This document shows, piece by piece, positions 1 through 11,334 of a stretch of DNA of 64,000 nucleotides. Under the pieces are notes generated by a model. It worked only from the letters and a program-made list of their open reading frames with translations, did not search any database and was not told where the DNA came from. Origin of the DNA: Jaltomata sinuosa (Eukaryota > Streptophyta > Magnoliopsida > Solanales > Solanaceae); the NCBI GenBank assembly GCA_003996215.1, contig QJPP01000451.1, positions 372,001-436,000 of the forward strand, read 5' to 3'. The first letter of the stretch is position 1, and each line of letters begins with the position of its first letter. The position numbers and the translations under genes were made by a program.

Positions 1-1364
1 ACTTCCACTTTACCTCTACTTTCACCCATAAAACTCCTTTCCCACACTTTCTCCTTTTCTCCACCATTGCACTGCCACACTAACCACAGCCTATGGTGCT
101 ACTTTTTTTGGTGAAAAAGTAGGTCACCATTGTTGGGTCTAAAAATCTTCAATTTTCACTCCCCACTTTATTATCTTCAATTATGCTCCCCTACGTTAAA
201 TCCTTGTTCTTATGAGCTTTAGGTAGCATGCTTGTTGAACTCTACCATTGCTTAAATATGCTTGAGATCTGATTTTGAATTCAATTTTGGGTCTTTTTGT
301 TGTCATGGCTTGCAAAAAAATTGGTAGAATCATGTTTTTATGATTATGCATGTTGTTTGTGATGACTCTAGCCTGATATTTTGAGTGTGGGGTGAAATCT
401 GAGTAACCCACTTATTGGTAATGTATGGTTTGGCCGTATGATAGATTGGGTGATGTCATTCTTAAGGGAAAATTGTCAGTTCTTTGAGTTTGATTGAAAT
501 AATATTACGTTGGGCTTAAATTGTTGTCCATTGTGCTCTTGAGTAGTCTAGTTGATTATGAATTATCTGGTGAGCGCTTTGGTTGAGTGAGAGTGATTAT
601 TGCTGCGAATTGAAATGATTTTCATGATAACTCATATGGCTTGATGTTCCCAATGATAGACAAGGTAACGTCCTTCTTAAGGAAAGTCGTTGAGCATTCG
701 TAACTTGTTGATATTATGGTCTTGTTGTTATTGTGATTTTTTTTAGGTAAGTCAGAGTACTAGTTGAACATAGAAATTGCTTAACTATATTCATTAGCAT
801 GCCTTGGTGTTGTTGAATGTTTGTCTTACCTCTTAGGCACATGCATGCCACAGGTGTTGCCTTGCAAAACGTATGTGCAACGCACGTGAAAGCAAATAAC
901 TGAAAATTACTCACTGCTTTCCACCTATGTTTCACCTGCGTGTCGCAAGTCTTCACCTATAAAATGCAGGTGGCAATGCAAGTGGGAGCTGAATTTGATA
1001 GTTTACTACCAAGTACATGCGTGCCGCATGTTGGATCATGTGAAACGTATGTACCAGCATGTTGGCTCATGTGAAACGTATGTGCAAGCATGTTGGATCA
1101 TGTGAAACGTATGTGCCAGCGCATGTCCCTTTCCCTATTACAAGTATTCTACCTGGCATATGAATGACCACATGTGTGTCGCGGGTCTCCACCTACAAAA
1201 CACATGTGATTCTCACATGTTAGCAGTTAACTTCGTGATATTTCCTTCTTTTTGCATTACATTTATTTTTAATTACTTAGCTTCTTGAAGTTGTTTTCTT
1301 TATTCAATATGAAAAACATAAAAAGATGTTAATTTTCTTTGGCACTCACATCCTCTTTCAGGAA
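1..1364 (+). other. Leader region upstream of transposon-protein ORF (element I)
   Basis: Noncoding stretch that aligns by eye with 48180-49504 in element C. It opens with a C/T-rich leader (1-180), then AT-rich sequence holding two copies of a recurrent motif (about 436-476 and 648-694), then a GC-rich CATG/GTGCG-word array (838-1215). It ends in a polypyrimidine tract plus CAG just before the ATG at 1365, which looks like a 3' splice site. In copy C the matching leader has a good donor (GGTAAGT near 48420); here that site is mutated. I infer an untranslated leader plus intron. The rest of the element lies off the left edge. Confidence 0.5.
1026..1118. repeat. Three 31-bp tandem repeats
   Basis: Three consecutive 31-bp units, each starting GCATGTTGG and ending near GTATGTGCCA. 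They differ at only a few positions. They sit inside the GC-rich word array of the leader. There are no unique spacers between units. Confidence 0.9.
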
Positions 1365-2898
1365 ATGACTTCTAACAGAGGCAGCACCCGTAAATCTTCA
1401 ACCACAAGCTCTAGTAAGAAACAAAAGAAAGGGTAAGAGCTCCTAAAAGAAGAAGGGCCCAATAGCTACTCAAGAGGCTCCTCCAGTCCTTATTAATGCG
1501 GAGGAAAGAACACATTTATGTGTGGAGGGCATGAATCCATATTATGTTAAGTACAAAGTGAACAGCTCATTCACACCAAAGAGAAGCTTCAACCTAGTCG
1601 GGCTTGGGGATGAATTCCTTAATATCACTAAGCAGTTCGCTGAGAGAGCATGGTCACCATTTCTAGACATGCTCGGAGGCTACTTCCCAAATGTAGTTCA
1701 TGAATATTATGCATCATACCAAGCGAATCAAGACTCATTAAGGCGTCCGAGAAAGGCTAAAGACTTCCCTTGTTTGGCATCTGTTGTAGTTTGGGATAAA
1801 GAGGTTGATGTCACGCCCTGAGGCCATAAATTCCATCTATTGGAATACACCAATAGCCCAGGGATATGCAAAAAAGGTTGCTTTGAAAAGTAGTCGACTT
1901 TAATGGGTTGCAAAAATTACAGATCGGGTGAACATCTGTGGGCTACATTTGGTGGTAAAATTCTTCGACAGGACCTCCACTTTGAAGTGAAATTATGGTA
2001 TGATTTTATCTTCTCCCGCTTCTTGCCTTCTAAGAATGATTAGAAGATTACCACTGATGGGGCCATTTTAGCGGCTTGCATCAAGTCGGAGTTACATGTT
2101 CATTTTGGAGAGATAGTAGTGGTGGTGATTAAAAATAAAGCTCATCACCCCACTACTTTAATGCCTTTTCCAGTTCTCATTAGCAAGATCTGTGCTAGGA
2201 CCGAGATTCCTTACTTTGATTTTGATTAGTCTGGTCTTGCAACTGGGGTAGTTGATATTGAGAAGAAGAGGGACGTTGATGCCCCTAAAGTGAATAAGAG
2301 AAATTTGTAAGGTTTTTCTAATGTAGGGATCTCAAAGGGAGCTCTTGATACGAGTGTGTCTTCTCCAACAAGGTCAGTGTTAGGTACTCCTACTCCTGTG
2401 GCATCGAGAAATCTTTTGGAGGCACTATATCCTAGACCTTCACCATCCCCTTCATCGTCAGCCCTGACAGTCCTTCAAAAGCTAGTTCACATGACCTATT
2501 CACACGAGACTCAATTGAGCACATTGACTAAGAAGCTGCCAGGACTCATCCAATAAGCTATTAAGGATGCAATGAAAGATGCAATGAAAGATGCCTTTGA
2601 TAGTCTTGGCAAGATATGCAAAAGAGTTGAGGTTGTGGAACAGGTTGTCACTTTAATCTAGGCTGATATGGACAAAGCAAAGGGAAAGGCACCCGTGATA
2701 GTTACATACATGAGCTTGCTCAATGAAGCTATAGTCGCACCCCGCAGTACTACTGGCCCAGTGGATGACCTATTTACTTACTTGGGAGATGAAGATGGGG
2801 CTAATGACAAAGAGTTTTAGTGGGTGCTATTGGAGTCTCAGCAGATAGCACACTCTCATATGGGAGGAATTGGACCCAGTTCTGCAGTAGATTCATAG
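1365..2898 (+). pseudogene. Decayed 'putative plant transposon protein' ORF (element I)
   Basis: ATG at 1365 follows a splice-acceptor-like tract. The best-preserved part is 1480-1821, in which residues FAERAW..FLDMLGG and a YYASYQANQDS motif match the same positions of the ORF in element C (49505-50990). Later frames give WYDFIFSRFLPS, PFPVLISKICA and a Ser/Pro-rich segment, then an acidic C-terminus ending near 2898. At least five stops (for example at about 1819 and 2228) and several frame changes make it dead. The protein resembles the plant 'putative plant transposon protein' family. Its function is unknown; despite the name it shows no transposase catalytic motif that I can recognise. 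Confidence 0.7.
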
Positions 2899-2987
2899 AA
2901 GGGGAATTCAGATTAGCATGCTCATGGAGTTTTTGCACCTTACCTCTTACATTCTTGATTGCGCATTGGGGTCATATTTGATGACAT

Positions 2988-3349
2988 AATCTTGATGTGA
3001 TGCATATTGAAAAAAATAATTTTGACAATTTGTTCAACAGAGTGATGGATGTTAAGGGCAAGACAAAAGACAATCCAAAAGTTAGAATGAATTTAAGGAA
3101 TATTGTTGGAGAAAGGAGTTGTGATTGCAGGAAATGAGAAATGGTAAAGTGGTTAAACCCAAGGCAAGTTCTTCATTCACATTGGATGAGAAATGAGAAA
3201 TTTGTTATGTGGGTGAAGAATTTGAGAATGCCCGAGGGCTATGCTTCAAATTTGGGAAAGTGGGCAGATATGAATGACAAAAAGATGATTGGCATGAAAA
3301 GCCATCATTGTAATGTTTTCATGGAAACCTTGATTCCTATCGCATTTAT
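2988..3349 (+). pseudogene. CACTA (En/Spm-type) tnp2 transposase fragment
   Basis: One frame reads LDVMHIEKN, DNLFNRVMDVKGKTKDN, then after a single stop near 3135 LRMPEGYASNLGKW and GMKSHHCNVFMETLIPIAF. These are conserved blocks of plant CACTA transposase tnp2, which binds and cuts the element's termini. Only about 120 residues of a protein usually many hundreds long remain. The right edge coincides exactly with the TGTAACACC start of LTR G, so the frame was cut by that insertion. No CACTA terminal repeats are visible in the window. Confidence 0.8.
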
Positions 3350-5287
3350 TGTAACACCCAGGATTTTGATTCAGCTATGAAACTTAGAAAATCTACAAAA
3401 TTTAGAAACTTCCAGGAATCATGAGTCAAGTCTATGAGCCGTGGATGGAAACACGAGTCATGGAAAGGACTCGTGAAACTAGTCCTGCAGATCACCCTCA
3501 GGTCTGAGAACTACGAGCTAGTTTCACGGTTCATGGATGGTTCTAGAATTGATAAAACCAACTCGTGGAACTCAGACAGAAAGCAGCCTGTTCCCCAATA
3601 ACAACGTATGGTTTCTTTTACTCATGGATGGTTCCAAGAGCAGTCCTATTAACTAGTGGAAAGTTATTCGCAGCTTGAAAATTTGGCTCAAGAACCACGG
3701 CTCCAATCCATGAACTGTGGTTTCTTCTACGGTCTGTGGAAAGGGTCCGTGGATCCTGAAGCTGAGATTTTAAGTCTATTTTTCCCAACTTTTTTCCAGG
3801 GGTATTTTTGTAATTTCCGATCCTTTTAACTCCTAAATGAGGTCATTTTGGACAATTTTAGAAGGTTTTTAACTTCACTTAGCCTAAGTTCCTTCCCTTA
3901 AGCTCTCATTCATTCTAAAAGAGGAAAAGAACTCCTTCAAGCCCCAAGTCTCAAGCTCCTAGTTCAAGCCTCCATTTAATTTTATCTTAGATCAAGCAAG
4001 TTTCAATAAAGTATGTGGGTATTCAATAAGGGATTCCTTTCACCCTTATGCCCAAAATCCCATGTTTTTACTTTGAAGTTATCAATTGTGAAATTAGGGT
4101 TCTTATCCAAATTGGGGGAAAGTTATGAGTTTTGTTTTAAAGTATCAATTCATGATTTCTCATTCATTATCCATGTTTTAATTAAGATTCCTTGCCTAAT
4201 ATCAAAAGCCCATATATTGATGATGAATTCTAGCACGATTTCATTAAATTGCATATTTTTAAGCAAAATTGGCATGTTTAGATAACATGACCTCTATTAT
4301 CATGAAATTACATGCCTAATTCTTCAAGTTATGATTTTAGAAAAGAAAGTATGTTTTTAATTATGGATATGCAAAGTCTTTAGACATATGATATGTGAAT
4401 TGCATGGCATTAGATATGTACTTAGTCTTTTAAAACAAGATTTGGCATTAGATATGTCACAAGTATAAATTAAGCTATATGTCTGTTTTGGGAGTAGTAT
4501 TTAGAACCGAGTGACATGGGTTCTAGATGACCCAAGTCTAAAACTAGGTTTCCACCATAGGTTTCCCTCTGTGTCTTATGACAATATCCTAATTGATAAG
4601 GTTCTAACCTTGGCCAGTTAGGGAAATCTTTTCCAGTGTAGGTGTATGACACTGGACTCCATATAGATCATCATGGCTTATGTCGGTTAAGAAAAACTCC
4701 CGTATGAATGTTTTAAATATTATGCCCTTCTACTTCTAAGTTTATGTTCAAATTATGATGTTTACTTATAATTTCTCTTATGATGCATGAAACCAGTTTT
4801 AATTATGTTTTAAGCACATTTTTACCTTATTCATGCATATCTCACATATTCAGTACATCCTATAGTACTGACGCATATCTTGCATTGCATCCTATTGATG
4901 ATGCAGATGCAGGCTCTCTTCATCAGGCTCGTGGCTAGACGACGTCGGATATCTAGATTCTGTTGGTGAGTCCTCATCCTTCGAGGACTAGTATCAGTCT
5001 AGTCATTTTTTCTATCCCTCTTTCAGATTCTCGAGTTAGTTGTGGTCTTGTCCCATAAACACTTATGATAGTTTAGAGGCTTCAGACATAGCTAGACTTA
5101 TATTCTGTGTTTCGGATTTGATATCTCTTAGACCTTATTCCTATTTAGTTATGGTTGTGTATCTTCAATTAGTATACTTTCGCTATGTTTCTTGTATTTA
5201 TCTCAGTATACTATGGCCAAGAGTTAACTTGGGGCATTTGTGATCCGAGTATCGTGTTACACCTAGGAGTAGTCTCAGGGGGTGACA
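3350..5287 (+). repeat. 5' LTR of chromovirus-like element G
   Basis: Begins TGTAACACCC and ends GGGGGTGACA, directly followed by an initiator-Met PBS. It contains a GC-rich array of direct and inverted CGTGGATG/ACGAGTC words (about 3416-3770). It also has the ATAGTACTGACGCATATC block and the CGAGGACTAGT segment typical of this LTR group. The same blocks occur in inverse orientation in the LTRs of E. No second copy of this LTR was found in the window, so the element is truncated on its 3' side. The 5 bases before it are tttat. Confidence 0.75.
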
Positions 5288-5291
5288 AACT

Positions 5292-5304
5292 TGGTATCAG
5301 AGCC
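5292..5304 (+). other. tRNA-iMet primer-binding site of element G
   Basis: TGGTATCAGAGCC lies four bases after the LTR end. It matches the complement of the 3' end of plant initiator methionine tRNA, the usual primer of chromovirus and many Ty1/copia elements. The perfect first 12 bases support the LTR boundary. Confidence 0.9.
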
Positions 5305-5495
5305 AGGTTCAAGAGTCCTAGGGCATCTGATAGCCACATCAAGTAGAGTCTCTTTCATGTGTGTGAAGCGCGCCACACTTATGAGAGGGAAGCTACAGAG
5401 TGTCTTAGGAAAAGCTTCACTTCTTTCATGATCGATATCGTGCTATAGAGTTTAACTCTATTACTCCTTTAATCCATTTTTATGCGTTTTAGATT

Positions 5496-5557
5496 ATGCC
5501 CCATCACCGTGGCATGACTCACATAGCCTCCCAAACTGTTGACCCTTCGATTCCAAA
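5496..5557 (+). pseudogene. Gag N-terminus stub of element G
   Basis: ATG at 5496 opens a frame beginning MPHHRGMTH, about 200 bases after the PBS, which is where Gag starts in this group. After roughly 20 residues the sequence changes to AT-rich noncoding DNA. The preceding 5305-5495 resembles the untranslated leader of D (38330-38520), including the GAAGCGCGCCACACTTATG block, which supports the assignment. The rest of gag and all of pol of G are missing. Confidence 0.55.
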
Positions 5558-6892
5558 AATTTATCACAAATTGATCAAAAAAAACTTTTGATTTCATAAC
5601 TTTGGGGGTTTTAAATATAAAACATCAAAAAAGAAATATATATTCTAAGAAAATGAGTAAAATCAAGGTAGAATCACACACCTAATTATTATACAAGAAA
5701 AATGCATCAACAATTACCTCTATTGGAGCTTCCTAGCTCCCAATATATTAGAAATTAGAAAAATTAGCGATTTGTCCATTTAAATCACTGAGAAAGTGAT
5801 TTTTCTTCTTCACGTGTCATGACCCAACTAGATCGTGAGTGGCACCCACACTAATCCTTTGGTGATAAAACCAAATAACACGAACCGAAGCTTAACCTTT
5901 GCCAATTTTAGAAAGGATAAATGAACCCAAACTTAAAGATGTAGAATATACTGAAAATCAAACTACTATGTATAAATTTTGCGATAACAATTCAACATCT
6001 CCCAAGAACTGAAAGTTATCGTACACGAACTCTATCATAAAACATAGATATCTAAGATATCAAAAATATCTAAAAATAATAAATAAAATAAGAATTCCAT
6101 TATTTGGAAGAAGGATAATAACTCGCAGAGGATCCATGACAGCCTGAGAAGTAGTGCTCACCTATGGTATAATCAGGTCTTCTAATCTAGCCGAGGTCGT
6201 CTCTCAGCCTCGTGAACACAGTCTGCACTCAATAAAAGAAGAGCATAGGGTAGTATTAGTAAAAAACACTATGTACTGGTAGGTATCATAGGCCGACTCA
6301 AGTTAGAACATGAATATAGCAAAATCAAACAACAAGTAAGAGGGACTTTAACACTTATCATGTTATTTAGTCAACCGATAGTCTTTCTATGTTAATTCAA
6401 TAACAACAATCTTAGATTCATCAGTCACTGAAATATCACTAAAAAGGGAAAGAAATAATCACTTTGAACAGTCAACTCACATGGAACTTATATCCATCTA
6501 ACTTCCATTTATGTCAACCGTATCTATAGTCTTATCTCAGTTCATAATCAACTCACTATAAAAGACAAAATAATAATACAATACTAGATAAAAGAGGGTA
6601 CACACATCCTATAGGTCTTATTTTTCCCCACTAGCCATGACCTACAGGGGACCCTAGGTATCCATGTACCATACCAGCGTGGTAATCGATCCATAACAAC
6701 TATATCAACATCAATATCTATATAACCAGACTCTCACACCTATTCCTCATGAATATACACAGTGCCCAAGGCACAGTTACACATAGATATTTCAGCTCAC
6801 TTATCACTTCATGTTCATCTTGCCTATTTATTCAAGCATAACATGAATTCATATTGATATTTACATGGATCATAAGATCCTCTAGTATATTT
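5558..6892 (-). repeat. Inverted LTR-like segment K with AT-rich flank
   Basis: At 5815 the plus strand reads TGTCATGACCCAACTAGATC, which on the minus strand is an LTR 3' terminus ending in TCATGACA. 61226-61242 carries a related terminus on the plus strand. 5815-6892 lacks ORFs and has LTR-like composition. 5558-5814 is AT-rich and unassigned. I found no matching second LTR and no TSD (tcacg at 5810-5814 has no partner), so the segment is truncated or rearranged. Boundaries are approximate. Confidence 0.4.
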
Positions 6893-8168
6893 TAAGATAG
6901 AAAGAGTTGAACATGTATCAACGTAGAAGGCCAATATAGTAGCGGACTCCCTCAGTCGTAAGTCTATGGGCAGTCTATTGTATTTAGTAGCTGGCAGGCA
7001 GAAGATGGCTCAGGAGCTCCATCAGCTAGCTAGTTTGGGGGTTAGACTATTAGACTCTAATGATGTTGGGGTCATAGTTTAGGATACATTTGTATCATCT
7101 TTATTTGTAGAGGTGAAGGCACAACGACATGAGGATCCCATCTTAGAGCATCTCATAGGCAAGTCTTAGCAGCAAAAGTCTTTAGTCTTTGACAAAGCAG
7201 AAGATGGAGTCCTCAGATACAGAGATCAGTTGTGTATTTTGAATGTTGCAGGGCTTTGACAATAGATTATGGAAGAGGCACACCATTCTCGCTACTCTAT
7301 TTACCAGGATCCATGAAGATGTATCATGGTATTAAGAAGATTTATTGGTTTCCAGGAGGTATATAGCTAAGTTCATGGCATAGTGCCCAAATTATCAGCA
7401 TGTAAAGATTTATTGGTTTCCAGGATGTATATAACTAAGTTCATGGCATAGTGCCCAAATTATCAGCATGATCACTTGATGCTTATTCATTTATCTTATA
7501 GTAACAACTATCATTCCAATTTTAATATAGCACCGCATGAGGCATTATACGAGCGGAAACTCCTATCCCCTCTTAGTTGGTTCGAGAATGGAGAGTTAGG
7601 ATTTCTTGGACCTGACGTAGTACAGTAGGCTGTGAAAAAGGTTAAGGTGATTAGAGAGCAGTTATTGATAGCTCAAAGCCGCCAAAAACCATATTCATAT
7701 GTTAGGCGACATGACTTAGAGTTCAATGTTGATGATTGGTTCTTTCTGAAGGTTTTGCCAATAAAGGGTGCTATATGATTTTGCTGGATGGGCAAGCTGA
7801 GCCCTCAGTATATTGGGCCTTACCATATTGTGTGATAGATAGACAAATTTTCTTTCCAGTTAGAGTTGCCTCCAGAATTAGAGCCAGTGCACCCTGTCTT
7901 TCATGTTTCTATGTTACGAAAGTGTATCAGAGATCCAAAACATATAGTATCAATAATATATGTTAAAATTTTAGAGGAAATATCTTATGAAGAAGTCCAT
8001 ATTACCATAGTAGCCCGCCATATTAGGAGATTGTGTAATAAGGATATAGCTTCAGTAAAAGTGTTATGGAGGAATTGTAATATCGATGAGAAGATGTGGG
8101 AAGCTGAAGAGGATATGAAGTGCAAATATCTCCACCTATTCACTCATATAGATTATGTTCATAGTAGA
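6893..8168 (+). pseudogene. Pol C-terminus (RNase H end, integrase, chromodomain) of chromovirus H
   Basis: The left edge reads KELN..QRR, the end of the RNase H domain, and then jumps through a linker (GRQKMAQELHQ) to integrase. The integrase core is mostly deleted, with a 68-bp tandem duplication at 7337-7470. The C-terminal part is better: NVDDWFFLKV, then ELPPELEPVHPVFHVSMLRKC, then a chromodomain-like end with SVKVLWRN and WEAEEDMKCKYLHLF. This order is typical of Tekay/Del chromoviruses, in which integrase inserts cDNA and the chromodomain directs it to heterochromatin. Many stops and frameshifts. The start of the reading frame is lost at the junction with K. Confidence 0.75.
7337..7470. 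repeat. 68-bp tandem duplication in the integrase remnant
   Basis: Two adjacent copies of a 66-68 bp segment (AAGATTTATTGGTTTCCAGG to AATTATCAGCATG) differ at only two or three positions. The duplication disrupts the integrase zinc-finger region of element H. Confidence 0.9.
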
Positions 8169-8294
8169 TAGATAGTAAACCTGCATTTGAGTACTTGGGG
8201 TATTTTACTTGTGTATTATATGAGTTCTTTTGTTGTTTTCTATGATGTTATGTACATTATCATCATTCGAGGATGAATGTCCTTAAGAAGGGGA

Positions 8295-8388
8295 TGTAAC
8301 ACCCCGCTCATTTGAACATTAAAATGAACTCATATTTTTGGATAAGACTAAGAGTGTTTATTATGTTAGAAAGGATGTGCTATGATGT
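8295..8388 (+). repeat. 3' LTR of H, first segment
   Basis: TGTAACACCCCGC at 8295 follows a purine tract (AAGAAGGGGA), the polypurine primer of H. The LTR is interrupted after 94 bases by element F, whose left TSD is gatgt (8384-8388). The sequence resumes after F at 34705. Confidence 0.7.
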
Positions 8389-9755
8389 TGATAAGTGGTG
8401 GATTTACCACTTATCTATATCTCTTTTCTTATGTTTTTGTGTCTTCTAATGATGATATGAGAGCGCTTATGGCATGTTTTGGTTATATTTTAGGTGACTC
8501 ATATTTCTGCGAATATTTGGAACAAGTGGAACAAAAGGGACAAAATTGGAGCAAAAAGGAGAAGACTCCACTGAAGTACCAGGTCTGCCTCCCTTGTGCT
8601 CTCTGAGGCACAACAGTGCATCCACAGCTTCGAAGACAAGAGTGCACCAGCGACACTTGTGCTATACTGGTACAGGCGCACCTGTTCCACTAATGCCGCC
8701 ATAGCAGCCCCACCTCTGCACCACTGATGTCGCCACAACGGTCATGCACCTGTAGTTAAAAATTCTGCAGGTGCGGCTGACGAATTCCAGTCAGGCCCAA
8801 ATTTGTCATTTCACACCCTTGGAAACCCCAGCTCATATAAAACACCTCTAAGCCATCATGGAAAGTATCTTTGGCAAATTTCACAACTCTTGACAATCTT
8901 GGAGAGCAAGTTCATCACCCTACACCATAGGAGTGAAGATTTGGATGATTTTTATTGTTCAATTCTTAAATTCCATTCTTGAACTCTTGCTCTTAATATA
9001 TAAATTGTGAGTATAATTGTTGAATTGAGATTTGGTTTTTGTATTAGAGATAATATTTGTTTGGGTATTGAAATCTTATCTTGTGCTTTCTCTTTGTTAA
9101 TCATGTGGGTCTATTGAATCTTCCGTGCTTTAATCATATAGTTGATGGTTGCAAACATTGACTTAGCATTCTAATTGTGTTCTTGCTTGAAAGAGGAGTT
9201 CCTCGGTTTGGGAAGGTTTAATAGTGGGGATTTGGGGTTTCCACTCTAGATCAAGGCTAGAGATAGTTTGGTTTCCGCAATCTCCCATCTAAGAGTTAGG
9301 GTTATAAATAGCCCATCTTACCCAAGTTAATTTGTTGGTTATTGCTCACTTATGGCGATTTGAGAGAACCCATGAGGATAGTTGCTTGATTAGTCAAAAG
9401 ATGGTTAAGTATACCTTTAACCAAGACTACCCATGTGTTAATTGGGTGCAAGTATTGTGAATTAGATTCCCATTCCCAATTCTCCCTTGTTGTCCTTGCT
9501 TGGTGAAAGCCATTGATAAAATCTATCTTCTATTTGATTTTCTCTTATCCTTTGTTTTAGTTTAAAAAAACCCTCTATCATTATCTTTACTTTTTGCTCT
9601 TTGAATTCCAATAAGTTGTTTGGATTCTTTATTAGCTCAATTACGATTACATTATTCTCTGTGGGATCGATCCCGACTTCCGTTGGGAATATAAATGTGT
9701 TTTTCTTAACTATCATCGATACCTCCACTTTGGAGAGTATGTTTGAGCATTATCA
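8389..9755 (+). repeat. 5' LTR of element F
   Basis: 1367 bp, TG...CA ends, matched by 33410-34699. A GC-rich palindromic word array (about 8585-8775) lies just upstream of a TATA box (TATAAAA, 8836-8842), which suggests the U3/R promoter. The terminal part (9655-9755) holds the GGGATCGATCCCGACTTCCGTTGGGAATATAAATG-type block in interrupted form, shared with the LTR ends of A and C. Confidence 0.85.
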
Positions 9756-9759
9756 AAAA

Positions 9760-9779
9760 TGATGCCATTATCGGAGAAC
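9760..9779 (+). other. Mutated tRNA-Asp primer-binding site of element F
   Basis: TGATGCCATTATCGGAGAAC lies four bases after the LTR. It matches the Athila-type tRNA-Asp site (TGGCGCCGTTGCCGGGGA) except at several G-to-A and C-to-T transitions, as expected for deamination of methylated cytosines. Confidence 0.8.
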
Positions 9780-9799
9780 AATTTGGTGTATTGAGTTAG

Positions 9800-9895
9800 T
9801 TTAGAATTTGAGTTTACTTACTCTAGTTCAATTTTGTGAATAGTTGTTTTAGAATTTGAGTTTACTTACTCTAGTTCAATTTTGTGAATAGTTGT
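9800..9895. repeat. 48-bp tandem duplication
   Basis: Two identical 48-bp units, beginning TTTAGAATTTGAG, stand side by side between the PBS and the gag-like region of element F. Confidence 0.95.
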
Positions 9896-9932
9896 TTTTA
9901 TTTTCTTTAATTTTATTTTGTTGATTAATACC

Positions 9933-11265
9933 ATGACATCTCTGAATGCTAGAAATGTTGGTGGTTACATCACAATTTATATACCCGACTATTATATTTA
10001 TTGTGGAGGACCCCACCTTAGGCCAAGGTGCAGAATTGGACCTAGGAGAGGGAGGTATTTACCATATCGCTCCTATGATGGGTGCAATTCCTATTTGTGT
10101 GGTGGTCATGACGGACATTGGAGAGAATGCCCTAATGATGACCTTCCACCTCCCTTCTCTCATGCTAACCATATAGCTAGTGGTGATTGTGATCTTAATA
10201 GGGGCCATGACTTAGCAAGCGAAGAAAGCATATGTTCCATGCTCCAAACTCTCTTGGCCATGCATGATAGCTTAGAGAAGGGTGTGCAATCCATAAAGTA
10301 AGGCTTTGTGCGGTAGCTAAGGAAGAAAAGGGGAGAAATTGTGCCATACAACCTATGGCAGATTTTTCTACTCCTCTTGGTCAAATTGATGAAGAAAATC
10401 CTCCAAGCTGAGCAAATAAACATGTCTCAAACATTGAGCTCAATCAAATTCACTTCGGGAATGATGATGAAGATTTTCAAAATATGGGATCTCCTGAAAG
10501 TGAGTTCATACCAGTAGTGCTTAAACCCCCAACAAGAATTTTTTTTTGTATTAGGTGATGTTCTGAGCCAAGAATGGATGTTAAATCAAGCTTACCAACT
10601 TGAGGCCTATGGGGAACAACGTGAAAGAATGCTACCAATGTTCGAAATATTGTTGAAAAGACATGCCAAGAGAAGTAAAAAAGAATGGTTACTTGAAATT
10701 TCTATCCAGAAATTGAACACCGATATGAGTAGTCGTGTTGAAACGTGCACGTTTGTGGGTAGTAGTTTTTAGTTATTCCCTATTGAAGAGGAGGACACAA
10801 GGGATGCTCATGAATTGAAGGTGTTGTGGCAACCAACTAATCCATACATGAATCATGATGCCAAAATCAAATGAATGATACTATAGTTGCAATGCAAAGT
10901 CGAATGATTCACCTTGAAAGACTCTAGCTCATTCAAAAGTGATGATGTTATGAATGAAGCAAACTTGAGAGTAGAGACGCCATAATCTTACTCCAACCAC
11001 TTTTCAACCTTAAGTTTGGTTAAATGGATGAAAGTCAAAGTAATCAAGCTTTTGGAAGACCTTGGAAGGAGGATGGATCGAGGTTTATCTTGTTTCGCAT
11101 TTGTCATTGAAAGAAGGCAAAACAACCTTCCTCACTTGAAGGCGAAAAAGTGCAAAATGTGACACCAAGAAAATGGCCTTCTCATGTTCTCACCTTCACC
11201 CCGTGGTTGTCATCGAAAGTTTGATTCAAATTTGGGTCAAAGGTTCAAATCTTCCAAGTGGATAT
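9933..11265 (+). pseudogene. Gag-like remnant of element F
   Basis: ATG at 9933 starts a 123-residue frame with Cys/His-rich stretches (YCGGPHLRPRC and CGGHDGHWREC) that recall degenerate zinc knuckles, ending at 10301. Further open stretches (10578-10772 and others) are charged but unrecognised. The position between the tRNA-Asp PBS and the post-pol hairpin is where gag, or gag plus protease, should be. No RT motif was found in any frame. The assignment to Gag rests mostly on position. Confidence 0.45.
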
Positions 11266-11284
11266 CTAGATGGTGAGGTAACTT

Positions 11285-11334
11285 GCGTCACGCTGCGATG
11301 TTAAAGTGTGCGTTTGATGGGAGGCAACCCATTG
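11285..11334 (+). ncRNA. Conserved post-pol hairpin motif, copy F
   Basis: Contains CTGCGATGTTAAA, then a predicted hairpin: ATGGG (11317-11321), loop AGGCAA, CCCAT (11328-11332). The same motif follows pol in A (18829-18874) and gag in C (47685-47727). In A the stem is CTTGGG/CCCAAG, so the pairing here is kept by compensatory changes. No function is known to me. Confidence 0.55.

Noticed and set aside
1026..1118. Possible CRISPR-like repeats
   Set aside because: Units are directly adjacent without unique spacers, and the context is plant retrotransposon DNA.
3350..8388. G and H as one element with LTRs at 3350 and 8295
   Set aside because: The two LTR starts share only TGTAACACCC and then differ completely, so they cannot be a pair.
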